Shown here: positions 1-8,164 of the stretch, piece by piece
Position numbering within the stretch: position 1 is the first letter of the stretch
Layout: each line of letters begins with the position of its first letter
NCBI RefSeq assembly: GCF_012274265.1
Contig: NZ_JAANYY010000002.1
Coordinates: 806,001 to 870,000, forward strand
DNA from: Sphingopyxis microcysteis
GTDB taxonomy: Bacteria > Pseudomonadota > Alphaproteobacteria > Sphingomonadales > Sphingomonadaceae
DNA length: 64,000 nt
Direction of reading: 5' to 3'
Position numbers and translations under genes: made by a program
Notes under the pieces: generated by a model
Told to the model about the DNA's origin: nothing
The model's database searches: none
What the model saw: the letters and a program-made list of their open reading frames with translations, nothing else

Positions 1-280
1 AATGTTGCGGCATCGCATAGGCCAGATTGGCGAGCATGCGCTGCTCTTCCATGATGCGGGACCAGTCATCGCCGGATCCCGGCGGTCGCGACGCGAGATG
101 AAAGATGTGATCGGGACGAAGGCTGGCGATCCGCGCGCGCACGGCGTCGCCATCACGCAAGTCTCCATCCGCGCGTGTCCAGCCCGCGACGTGCCGACCC
201 GTGCCTTGCAGATATCGCATCAGCCGACCACCGACGAACCCGGTGGCGCCGGTCACCAGGACCGAGTTACCGCCTGCCAT
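1..280 (-). CDS. NAD-dependent epimerase/dehydratase family protein (partial, 3' end outside window)
   Basis: Only the first 93 residues are visible. They start with the Rossmann motif VLVTGATGFVGGRLM (residues 7-21) and continue with an FHLAS segment typical of extended short-chain dehydrogenases. The ATG lies inside the end of the upstream glycosyltransferase gene, a 14-bp overlap, so the two are probably translated together. The next genes upstream make CDP-4-keto-6-deoxyglucose, so a plausible role is reduction or epimerisation of that sugar, as in CDP-abequose or CDP-paratose synthases. That role is inference, because the catalytic YxxxK part lies beyond the window. The family call is firm and the substrate is unknown. 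Confidence 0.7.
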   Translation of the reverse strand, partial: MAGGNSVLVTGATGFVGGRLMRYLQGTGRHVAGWTRADGDLRDGDAVRARIASLRPDHIFHLASRPPGSGDDWSRIMEEQRMLANLAYAMPQH

Positions 281-1487
281 GCGTCTCACCATCACGATTG
301 CGGATTCCCGATGCATAGGCCTCTGCAAGCTGTTCCGCGACGCGGTCCCAGGTGAAGCGCCGCTCGAACAGGGATCTGGCGTTTTCGCCCATCGCCGACA
401 GTTCGTCGTCGGTGCGCGACAGCAATTTGCGAAGCCCGGTCTCAATGCTCGCGGGATCGGGGTCGACGACGAAGCCGGCTCCCTCGGATTCGACGAGCGG
501 CAGATGGCAATAGCGTGTGATGAGCGATGGCTTTCCATGCGCCAGCGCCTCGGTCAGCGCCACCGAAAATCCCTCCGCATGCGAGGGCAGCACAAAAATG
601 TCGCAGAGCGAGTAAACAAAATGGCTTTCGGGTCCGGTCAGGCTTGTGGTCATGACGATCTGGTCGGGCATGGGACATTCCTCGACCAGCCGCGCGACCA
701 TCGCGCCATAATGTTCGTCCTTCATGATCCCCGCAATCAACAGGCCGACGTCCGGAAAATCGGGTACGACCGCGTTGAACGCCTTCACCAGCATATCCAG
801 ACCCTTTTCCGGATGGATACGGCTGTAGAACAGCAGGGATCGGTGCCAACCGTCAAACTGCGGCGCGATGACCGACAGTCGTTCCCGCGATGCGGGGGAG
901 GCGGGCGTTTGCCCGACGCTCGCCTTGACGCCGTTCGGTATGTAGAGCTTGCGCATGCCGCGCACCGGATCCCAGCTTTCCTTGTCTTCGGTCTCGCTGC
1001 CGAAAATGATGCCGCTCGCATCGCGGAAGACCGGGCGAAATCCGAAGATCGCCAAGGCCAGTTGTTTTTTGACCCATTTCGCTTTCGACGAGGTCATTGC
1101 GCGCCGATCGAGCAGGCCGTGGGTCGAAATGAAATAGGGAGTACCGGTCTGCCGCGCGATTTTGGCGGCGTTGATCAGGGCCGGAGTCCAGAAACCGTGG
1201 ATATGGACGACATCCGCCGCTTCGATCGCGTCGGCCATGGTGCGGTCGACGGCCTGCAGTCCGACAAGATGCTTCAATCCGACCGGCATGCAATATTGCA
1301 GCTTGACGCCCGTCTCGATCATCGGGGCCCACGTCCGCTCGACATCGGCCTCGTCGCCGGGGATGAGCGTGGTCAGCACTGTCACGTCGAGCCCGCCGGT
1401 CTTGAGCGCGATGGCTGACCCCGCGACCACGGCAGGCGGCCCCCCGTCGCGTGGATGCATTCCGTCGATGACCAGCAATATTCGCAT
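267..1487 (-). CDS. Glycosyltransferase family 4 protein
   Basis: A 406-residue GT-B enzyme expected to transfer a sugar from an NDP donor to the lipid-linked repeat unit at the cytoplasmic membrane face. The N-terminal domain opens with MRILLVIDGM and a glycine-rich GGPP loop. The C-terminal donor domain shows YSRIHPEKGLD (residues 221-231, with R223 and K228 in the usual phosphate-binding places) and the GT4 EX7E motif EGFSVALTE (E305 and E313). It starts one base after the stop of rfbG and overlaps the next epimerase gene by 14 bp, so it sits in a tight operon. The acceptor and donor cannot be read from the sequence; a CDP-linked 6-deoxysugar is possible from the neighbours. Confidence 0.88.
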   Translation of the reverse strand: MRILLVIDGMHPRDGGPPAVVAGSAIALKTGGLDVTVLTTLIPGDEADVERTWAPMIETGVKLQYCMPVGLKHLVGLQAVDRTMADAIEAADVVHIHGFWTPALINAAKIARQTGTPYFISTHGLLDRRAMTSSKAKWVKKQLALAIFGFRPVFRDASGIIFGSETEDKESWDPVRGMRKLYIPNGVKASVGQTPASPASRERLSVIAPQFDGWHRSLLFYSRIHPEKGLDMLVKAFNAVVPDFPDVGLLIAGIMKDEHYGAMVARLVEECPMPDQIVMTTSLTGPESHFVYSLCDIFVLPSHAEGFSVALTEALAHGKPSLITRYCHLPLVESEGAGFVVDPDPASIETGLRKLLSRTDDELSAMGENARSLFERRFTWDRVAEQLAEAYASGIRNRDGETHGRR

Positions 1488-1488
1488 G

Positions 1489-2595
1489 TCAGCCGACGGA
1501 GCTGTGGCCGATGCGGCGGTCGATCATCGCTTGTTCGAACATCTCGATCTGGGCGAGGGTTTTTCCCCGAAGCCCCGCCGGGTTATCTTGCCATTCCTTG
1601 TACCAGTCGACCGTCTGTTCAACGAGCGCACCCAGATGCCAGCAGGGCTTCCAGTGCAGTCGCCCGATTGCCTTGTCGCAGTTCAGCGACAGCAGCGCGG
1701 CTTCCTTGGGGTGCGAACCTTTCGACATGGACGAGGCTGCGCCATCGCCCCATCGCTCCGCCATCAGTCGGACGATGGTGCCGACCGGCTGGACATCATC
1801 CGTCGCCGGGCCGAAGTTCCAGCCTTCGCAATACGCATCCGCCTCGTCCGATAACAGCAGCGCGCCAAGCAGCAGGTAACCGCCCAGCGGTTCGAGAACA
1901 TGCTGCCAAGGTCGCGTCGCGCCGGGATTGCGCAGCTCGACTTTCTGTCCCGCCGAAAAGGCGCGGACGCAGTCGGGTACGATCCGGTCCTGCGCCCAGT
2001 CGCCTCCGCCGATCACATTGCCCGCGCGGGCAGAAGCGAGCTTGACCAGGCTGTTCGCGCCAAAGAAGCTGCGGCGCCACGACGCGACCACCAATTCGGT
2101 CGCGCCCTTGCTCATGCTGTACGGATCGTGGCCGCCCATCGGGTCGTCCTCGCGATAGCCCCAGATCCACTCGCGATTTTCATAGCATTTGTCGGAGGTG
2201 ACGACGACCACGGCGCATGGCGCGTCAAGGGCGCGGACGGCTTCGAGTACATTTGCCGTGCCGACGATATTGGTCGTCACCGTTTCGATGGGATCGTCAT
2301 AGGACAGGCGCACGATCGGCTGGGCCGCGAGGTGGAAGACGGCATCCGGTCGGAAGCGGCGAACGACTTCGCCGAGATCGGCCGTATCGCGAATATCACC
2401 GATATGATGATCGATGCCGGCGGCGACGCCGCACAGATCGAACATGGCGGGATCGGTCGGCGGCGCGAGAGAGAAGCCTGCCACCTCGGCGCCCAGACGC
2501 TCGAGCCACAAGGTCAGCCAGCTGCCCTTGAATCCCGTATGCCCGGTGACAAGCACGCGCTTGCCACGAAAAGCTTGCAGGAACTCCGGCGTCAT
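1489..2595 (-). CDS. rfbG: CDP-glucose 4,6-dehydratase
   Basis: Converts CDP-glucose to CDP-4-keto-6-deoxyglucose, the entry point to CDP-linked 6-deoxy and 3,6-dideoxy sugars. The protein has 368 residues. It opens with MTPEFLQAF and the family-typical Rossmann motif VLVTGHTGFKGSWL, and carries the catalytic YSMSK (YxxxK) within DPYSMSKGATEL. The reading frame is open for 58 more codons upstream, but those overlap rfbF and look nothing like the family. The chosen ATG forms an ATGA overlap with the rfbF stop, the normal coupling arrangement for this pair. Motifs and partner together make the call strong. Confidence 0.93.
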   Translation of the reverse strand: MTPEFLQAFRGKRVLVTGHTGFKGSWLTLWLERLGAEVAGFSLAPPTDPAMFDLCGVAAGIDHHIGDIRDTADLGEVVRRFRPDAVFHLAAQPIVRLSYDDPIETVTTNIVGTANVLEAVRALDAPCAVVVVTSDKCYENREWIWGYREDDPMGGHDPYSMSKGATELVVASWRRSFFGANSLVKLASARAGNVIGGGDWAQDRIVPDCVRAFSAGQKVELRNPGATRPWQHVLEPLGGYLLLGALLLSDEADAYCEGWNFGPATDDVQPVGTIVRLMAERWGDGAASSMSKGSHPKEAALLSLNCDKAIGRLHWKPCWHLGALVEQTVDWYKEWQDNPAGLRGKTLAQIEMFEQAMIDRRIGHSSVG

Positions 2596-3371
2596 TGCCA
2601 CGGCACCTTGGGGCCGCTGGCCAGCTTTTCGAGCAATTCCCAGTCGCGCGCGGTATCCATGCACTGCCAGAAGCCGTGATGCGCGAACATCATCAGTTCG
2701 CCGTCGAGCGCCGCGCGTTCGAGCGGCGCACGTTCCAGCATGATGTTGTCGGCATCGGGAACCTCGCAATAACGGCAGACGAACTCGCGATCGAGCACCA
2801 TGAAGCCGCCATTTATATAGCGATCGGTCTCTTCTGGTTTTTCCTTCAGTTCGGCCACGCGGCTGCCGTCGAGATCGAGCTCGCCGAAGCGTCCCGGCGG
2901 GGCCACGCCCGTGATCGTCGCCAGGCGGCCGTGATCCTTGTGAAAGGCGAGCAGCTTGGCCAGGTCCACGTCGGACAGACCATCGCCATAGGTCAGGAAG
3001 AAGGGGCCTTCAGGGTCGAGGTAGCGAGCGACGCGGGCGATACGGCCCGCGGTCTGCGTTTCTGCACCTGTGTCGGCGATCGTCACCGTCCAATCCTCGT
3101 CTCCCCCGCCCAGGAATTCGACCTCGCCGGTGCGCGTGTTGACCCGCATGTCGCCGCCATAGAGCTTGGAATGCAGGAAATATTGCTTGATCATCTCCGA
3201 CAGATGGCCGGCGCAGAGGACGAAGTCGGTATAGCCCTGGCGCGCGTAGCTTTTCATGATGTGCCACAGGATCGGTCGACCGTCGATTTCGACGAGCGGT
3301 TTCGGCAGGCGACGGCCTGTCAACTCGCCAAGGCGGGTACCCTTGCCGCCGCACAGCAATACAACCTTCAC
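2592..3371 (-). CDS. rfbF: Glucose-1-phosphate cytidylyltransferase
   Basis: Makes CDP-glucose from CTP and glucose-1-phosphate, the substrate for RfbG encoded directly downstream with a 4-bp overlap. The nucleotidyltransferase signature LLCGGKGTRLGELTGRRLPK lies at the extreme N-terminus, followed by KPLVEIDGRPILWHIM and, later, YGDGLSDVD. I chose the GTG start giving VKVVLLCGGKG: it sits 7 nt after a strong GGAAG ribosome-binding site and gives 259 residues, close to the usual 257. An ATG 33 bases upstream (position 3404) is open but adds an untypical leader and has no such site. Donor sugar and enzyme family are well established. Confidence 0.93.
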   Translation of the reverse strand: MKVVLLCGGKGTRLGELTGRRLPKPLVEIDGRPILWHIMKSYARQGYTDFVLCAGHLSEMIKQYFLHSKLYGGDMRVNTRTGEVEFLGGGDEDWTVTIADTGAETQTAGRIARVARYLDPEGPFFLTYGDGLSDVDLAKLLAFHKDHGRLATITGVAPPGRFGELDLDGSRVAELKEKPEETDRYINGGFMVLDREFVCRYCEVPDADNIMLERAPLERAALDGELMMFAHHGFWQCMDTARDWELLEKLASGPKVPWQ

Positions 3372-3464
3372 GTCCAATCTTCCTTTCAGATGTTTCGGAT
3401 ACAAAGCTAACAGCTTGTCTTGGGATGGTTTATCGATGCCAACGAGATGGTCCGTCGCCTATAT

Positions 3465-4793
3465 TCAACTTTGCGGCGTATTGCCAAGTCCACGCCGGGC
3501 ATTTGGCAGCCATCGATTGATCAGCGCGGCCGGCCCGAAAATCAGCAAAAGGCCGACGAGGATCAGCGCCATCTCCGTGAACTTGAGATTTGACATCTGG
3601 AACGAGAAGATGAGAATCAGATACACAAACACGAAGACGGGATTGAAGCCGGTACGTACCACCAGCTTGTAAGTCCAGCCTGTCACTAATCCTTGCAGGA
3701 AAAAGAAGAGGAGGATGCCCTGAAATCCAAAATTCATATAGCCATTGCCGAACGTTCGCGGTGGCCACGAATTCTGCGCCATCAACTCAAGGCTCATCGG
3801 CGGTTCGGCAAAACGTCCGAGATAGAGGTTGTATATATAGACTCCATCGTCAAGCGATGGCGGGGGGAGTCCTTGGTGCCCACCCGTGAATCGGTACTGA
3901 AAATCAAGGAATATCTTACCGTACCAGAAATCATTTCTCGAGAAATGATCGATAACGAAAATATATATGTCGTTGTAGCTGAAATTGATGAAATAGGAAA
4001 AGGCATCGCGCTCTTCGGTGTATCCAGAAGCGCTGTCACGGATATTCAAGATGACGACGAAGATCGTCACGCAGACAGCGAACAGGCCGACATTCGTAAA
4101 CGACAACAAGCGCCGTTCGGGATTAATGATGTAGATGGACGCAATCGCAAACAGAATGATCTGAATGGGCGTCCGTCGTCCTCCCAAGCCTGATTCGATC
4201 GCGATCACGATCAGGATGTACAAGATGATCCACAGCAGATGTGGCTTGCCGGTTTTGGCGTGCTGCACGGCCAAAAAAAGGATCGAAAGATAAACGGCCG
4301 GAAGTTTGATGATCTGAAAAATACCGGTTCCGGATTGGAACTCCGTCTGGTTGCCGAAATTCTGGATGAAGACGTTGAGGCCACCGACCTTGTCGATCAT
4401 CAGATACATGGCTAGAATGTAGAGGGTGAACATCAATGCTGAGATCAGGTAATAGTTAGGCTCATAATCGATTGTCAGCGTCGATTGATTGGCGATCCCC
4501 CTCATTCCACGCCTGATCCCCCATATCATGAAGGCGAAGCCCGCGGCGTAATAAAGCGCGAACCGCGGCAAGAGCTCAAGAAGCCCGTCCCCATAGAAAG
4601 GAAAGATCATCGATTCTTCGGGCCAGATCGTGACGACGAAATAGTGGGGAATTACCTGAAGCCCGCTGAGCAGCGCCGCCAGCTTGGCCGGGTTGCGGAC
4701 GAAATTACCGTCATCGTGCATGAACCACGGCAAGGCGTGGGCCAGAAACAGGATGAAACCCGATCCGAAAATGGCGAGATAGCTAGCCGACAC
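3465..4793 (-). CDS. O-antigen polymerase-like membrane protein (Wzy candidate)
   Basis: A 442-residue polytopic membrane protein with about ten hydrophobic segments and a long hydrophilic loop near residues 240-330, the general layout of Wzy polymerases that join repeat units in the periplasm. Its place directly after wzx supports this; Wzy proteins are too diverse for motif proof. The start is uncertain. The frame stays open far upstream into wzx, but that part is arginine-rich antisense-like sequence, and no in-frame ATG precedes the first membrane segment. The GTG at 4793, 14 bp after the wzx stop, keeps the first segment (ASYLAIFGSGFILFLAHAL) and is preferred. A poly-T run just upstream could also hide a sequence error. 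Confidence 0.7.
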   Translation of the reverse strand: MSASYLAIFGSGFILFLAHALPWFMHDDGNFVRNPAKLAALLSGLQVIPHYFVVTIWPEESMIFPFYGDGLLELLPRFALYYAAGFAFMIWGIRRGMRGIANQSTLTIDYEPNYYLISALMFTLYILAMYLMIDKVGGLNVFIQNFGNQTEFQSGTGIFQIIKLPAVYLSILFLAVQHAKTGKPHLLWIILYILIVIAIESGLGGRRTPIQIILFAIASIYIINPERRLLSFTNVGLFAVCVTIFVVILNIRDSASGYTEERDAFSYFINFSYNDIYIFVIDHFSRNDFWYGKIFLDFQYRFTGGHQGLPPPSLDDGVYIYNLYLGRFAEPPMSLELMAQNSWPPRTFGNGYMNFGFQGILLFFFLQGLVTGWTYKLVVRTGFNPVFVFVYLILIFSFQMSNLKFTEMALILVGLLLIFGPAALINRWLPNARRGLGNTPQS

Positions 4794-4807
4794 TAAAAAA
4801 ACCCAAT

Positions 4808-6268
4808 TCAGTCCATATGTCCGGTTCGCACCGTCTTCAGCAACCGCATGACAAGAATGAGCCAGCCGACCACCAACAGGCTGCCCGTCAGCGCAGCGAG
4901 TATTTCGCTTAGCCCCGCTAGGGCCGACAGTGCAATCGCTATGACGGCCAGCGTCGATACGCAGAGCAGCGAACGCGGCGATAGAGAGAAGCGCAGGAAA
5001 CGGCGGAGCAGGAACTGATAGATACAAAAGAGCGCCGTGAAGGTGACGATATGCGCCATGCCGACGCCCTCTAGGCCGAAGCGGGGAAGCAGGAGTGCGG
5101 ATAGCGCGGCGAACGCCAACCCTTCGAAAAGCTTCATCAGGAAATAGGTCCGGCCATGCGAAGCGGCGAGAAGAACGAAACCCAGCGGATAGATGGAAAG
5201 CCGGAACACGTCGCCCACTGCCATCAGCCGGACGAGCGATGTGCCGACGACGAATTGCTTGCTGTAGAGAATTTGCAGCACGATCGGGCAAAAGGCGGTC
5301 AAGGCGATCACGACGGGAACCGATGCGATGCACAGCGATTGGAATTGCAGGTTGATCGCGGCGTCGCGCGCGACGTGGTCGTCCATGCCGGCGGAGATAC
5401 GGGGAAAGAATTCGGTCGATGTCGCGATCATCAGGAAATTGAGATAATAGACGCCGATCGTCCAAGCCGCAGCGAACAGGCCGACTTCGACCACACCCAA
5501 TTCGCGCTGGATGCTGAGCCGGACGAGGAATTCGCACGCCGACAGCAGCAGCGCGCTCGCCATGACATAGACACCCAGCTTGAGCATACCGCTGCCGGTG
5601 GCCAGATGCGCGGCGGTCGGCCGGACCCAACGCGGAAAGACCCCGATCTTCGCGACATACCAGGCCGAATAGCAGAGCAGCATAACGGGCGCCGAAATGA
5701 CCACGATCAGAATGGCCTGATCGCGCCACAGCCAGAACGCGGCGACCGAAATGATGCAGGAAAGGAGCGCCGACATAACGGTAATCCGGCCGATCTCGTC
5801 GACCCGCTGATAGCCGTTCAGTATCGCTGTCAGGGCGGCGGCCAGAATGGTTGCTACCACGCCGATCGTCAGCCAGCCCACGTCATTCGCCAGATCCGGC
5901 TGATCGAGCAGACGGAGCGCGATGGCGTTGCGGAACAGAAAAAAGGCGCCGCCCACCATCAGCGCGAGCGCGATGCCCATCCACGCCAGCGTTTCGCGGA
6001 CGCGGCGAAGCCCGTTCTCATCACCGCCCGCGCGCGCGCGCGAAATGGCGCGGGCGCCCGATTGGCGCATGCCCATGTCGCCGAGCGTGGTTGCAATGCC
6101 GGAGACATTCTGCAACAGACCGATGATTCCGACCCCGATCGGGCCTAGCAGCACCGCCGCAAATTTCATCCGGATCAGACCAAATACAACGCTCAGCACC
6201 GATGCCGTGCCAAGCAACGAGATGATCCTGAAAATACCGTGATAGGAATCGGTCTTGTACGTCGTCAC
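4808..6268 (-). CDS. wzx: Wzx-type lipopolysaccharide/O-antigen flippase
   Basis: A 486-residue oligosaccharide flippase of the polysaccharide-transport/MATE-like fold, which moves undecaprenyl-linked repeat units across the inner membrane. It has about 12-14 hydrophobic helices. The N-terminal part (GTASVLSVVFGLIRMKFAAV, then LGPIGVGIIGLL) is characteristic of O-antigen translocases. The ATG overlaps the licD stop by 4 bp (ATGA), and the polymerase gene follows after 14 bp. The company of glycosyltransferases and sugar-nucleotide genes fixes the role as a polymer export step; the exact glycan it recognises is unknown. Confidence 0.88.
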   Translation of the reverse strand: MTTYKTDSYHGIFRIISLLGTASVLSVVFGLIRMKFAAVLLGPIGVGIIGLLQNVSGIATTLGDMGMRQSGARAISRARAGGDENGLRRVRETLAWMGIALALMVGGAFFLFRNAIALRLLDQPDLANDVGWLTIGVVATILAAALTAILNGYQRVDEIGRITVMSALLSCIISVAAFWLWRDQAILIVVISAPVMLLCYSAWYVAKIGVFPRWVRPTAAHLATGSGMLKLGVYVMASALLLSACEFLVRLSIQRELGVVEVGLFAAAWTIGVYYLNFLMIATSTEFFPRISAGMDDHVARDAAINLQFQSLCIASVPVVIALTAFCPIVLQILYSKQFVVGTSLVRLMAVGDVFRLSIYPLGFVLLAASHGRTYFLMKLFEGLAFAALSALLLPRFGLEGVGMAHIVTFTALFCIYQFLLRRFLRFSLSPRSLLCVSTLAVIAIALSALAGLSEILAALTGSLLVVGWLILVMRLLKTVRTGHMD

Positions 6269-6987
6269 GAACGATTGCCCGCGATGCTCTGATCGTCGCG
6301 CGTATAGTCATAGTCGCGAACGGGGGTCTCCCATGATGCGCCATAGCGGTCGGAGAGATAGGTGCGGCAGTCGCCGGGCGCACGGAAATCGGTGTCGTAG
6401 AAGCGGATGATGCCAAGCGGGAGCAGGCTGGTTTTGCGAACGCGCGATACCAGTTTCTTGTGCGTCATTCGCGAAGAAAGCCAAGGCAGGGTCAGCAGCC
6501 GCCACAAGGGGCGCATGGCGATCAAGAGCGATTTCACGCGATAGGAGAGTCGGCCGCCGTGGCTCGACACGTGTTCGCCCGACGCCACATTATAGAGGAA
6601 ATTCCATAGCCGCGACGGATGCGTATGATGCGAATAATCGCCGATAAGCCCGTCGCCGTCATCCTCGTAAAGCTTCAGATTCACCTCGACGCCAGCCGGG
6701 CTGAAAAAGCCGACCCCGGTTGGCGAGCGATTTGCGACAAAGCCCTCTGCAACCAGCGCGTCGATGGCCGCGTTGAGCCGCGGATCGTGGTACGGGCAGT
6801 CGAGAATGCCGATGTCGATGTCATTGTCCCACGGAATGAAGGCGCCGTCGCGCACCGCGCCCAGTAGGGTTCCGGTATCGAGGAAATAGGCGATGCGATC
6901 GCCATCCAGCGAAGCCGCGACGCGCGTCAGCGCATCGAGCCAGACGCGGTCCTTCGGAGTGGGCGCGGTAGATGCACTGTCACTCAT
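6265..6987 (-). CDS. LicD-family (phosphocholine/phosphonate) transferase
   Basis: A 240-residue LicD-fold protein. The nucleotidyltransferase-like signature is present: TGTLLGAVRDG (residues 38-48) followed by PWDNDIDIGI with D54, D56 and D58 as likely metal ligands. Characterised LicD proteins transfer phosphocholine from CDP-choline, or related phospho-groups from CDP donors, onto glycans. No choline kinase or CDP-choline genes are present here. Instead the three genes immediately upstream are predicted to make CMP-hydroxyethylphosphonate, so this enzyme may attach that phosphonate to the polysaccharide. The gene overlaps wzx by 4 bp and lies 10 bp after the dehydrogenase gene, so it belongs to the same transcription unit. 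Family call firm, donor inferred. Confidence 0.85.
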   Translation of the reverse strand: MSDSASTAPTPKDRVWLDALTRVAASLDGDRIAYFLDTGTLLGAVRDGAFIPWDNDIDIGILDCPYHDPRLNAAIDALVAEGFVANRSPTGVGFFSPAGVEVNLKLYEDDGDGLIGDYSHHTHPSRLWNFLYNVASGEHVSSHGGRLSYRVKSLLIAMRPLWRLLTLPWLSSRMTHKKLVSRVRKTSLLPLGIIRFYDTDFRAPGDCRTYLSDRYGASWETPVRDYDYTRDDQSIAGNRS

Positions 6988-6997
6988 GACACAACCG

Positions 6998-8164
6998 CTA
7001 CTGCGCCAGGCTGCGGTCGAGCAACCGCAGCAGACGCGTTTCGTCGAGGGGCAGGATGAAGTTGTCGCTGCGACCAGGGGTGATCATCTCGCCCGCCAGC
7101 GCCTTCACGGCTACCGGCGCGGTCAGGGCTGCCTGCCACTGCCGACGAACCGAGGGTAGCGCCAATATCCGATCCAGATGCTCGATCATCGCCGCTGCGT
7201 TAGCATATCCTGCCAGCGCGGAAATTTGTTCGATAACATCGGGCCGCTCGGCCAGGACATCGGCGACCACCGCCTTCATCGTGAAGGCACAGGCGATGCC
7301 GTGCGGCAGATCGAAATGCGCGGTCAGCGGATAGGAAATCGAATGGCACACCGCCGTTCGCGTCTGGCTGATGCACAGGCCCGCGAGCAGGCTGGCCTCC
7401 GCCATGCGCGCCCGCGCGTCCAGGTCGGTCAGATCCTCGGCAAGCGCGGTGAGCGCCTTCATGCCCTGCTGGATCGCGAGCCCCGCGAGGCTGAGCGTGT
7501 AGGGCGATGCATTCCGGTTCCATGCCGATTCAAAGGCCTGGTTCAGCGCGTCGAGTGCCGTGGCGATCGTGACATCTTCGGGCAGGCCCAGCGTCAGGGC
7601 GGGATCGACGATGGCGGTTGCGGGATAGAGCGACGAATGGGCAAGCGACAGCTTTCTGCGCGCCTCATGATCCCATATCGTTGCAAAGGGCGTTACCTCG
7701 GCGCCGGTCCCCGACGTGGTGGGCAGCGCATGGATCGGCGGGAAATCGAGATTGCCGAGAATCGCGGGCTGACCGATAATGTCCCGCAGCGACAGTTTTT
7801 CACGGCGGCAGGCGATCAGCGCCGAAATGGCTTTCGCCGAATCCATCGCGGATCCGCCACCGAACCCGATGATTGCGCGAACATCGTCGATGGCCGCGCG
7901 ATCGGCCAGCGCCGCAAAGTCGGCGAGGCCGGGGTTGGCCTGGACATTGTCGAACCAGATCGTCCCGGCGCGCGCTGCGACCGGGCTGAGCAGGGCATCC
8001 GCCTCGAATTGGGAACGGCCGCGACGCGTCGCGACGATCAGTGCGCGGCCGTCGCCGACGATCCCCGCCGCGGCGGAACGGCTATCGACGCCGAAATGCA
8101 CCCGCGTCGGGTTGTGGAATGTCCAGGGACGCGGCCCGGACAGGGAAAAGCCTTCAGCCATCAT
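6998..8164 (-). CDS. Iron-type alcohol dehydrogenase, probable phosphonoacetaldehyde reductase
   Basis: A 388-residue group III alcohol dehydrogenase. The NAD-binding FGGGSAMDSAKA (residues 101-112) and the ALPTTSGTGAE motif are intact. Next to pepM and ppd it is best read as the reductase that turns phosphonoacetaldehyde into 2-hydroxyethylphosphonate, as FomC and PhpC do. The metal site is unusual: D205, H274 and H288 align by spacing with the FucO ligands, but the first histidine is Q209. Start: tandem ATGs at 8164/8161, overlapping the ppd end, preceded by GGAACAAGG. The frame is open to 8248, but the extra residues are antisense-like. Function is inferred from context and family. Confidence 0.83.
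   Translation of the reverse strand: MMAEGFSLSGPRPWTFHNPTRVHFGVDSRSAAAGIVGDGRALIVATRRGRSQFEADALLSPVAARAGTIWFDNVQANPGLADFAALADRAAIDDVRAIIGFGGGSAMDSAKAISALIACRREKLSLRDIIGQPAILGNLDFPPIHALPTTSGTGAEVTPFATIWDHEARRKLSLAHSSLYPATAIVDPALTLGLPEDVTIATALDALNQAFESAWNRNASPYTLSLAGLAIQQGMKALTALAEDLTDLDARARMAEASLLAGLCISQTRTAVCHSISYPLTAHFDLPHGIACAFTMKAVVADVLAERPDVIEQISALAGYANAAAMIEHLDRILALPSVRRQWQAALTAPVAVKALAGEMITPGRSDNFILPLDETRLLRLLDRSLAQ

Noticed and set aside
4794..5729. N-terminal extension of the polymerase frame into wzx
   Set aside because: Arginine- and proline-rich sequence read out of frame across wzx; not membrane-like.
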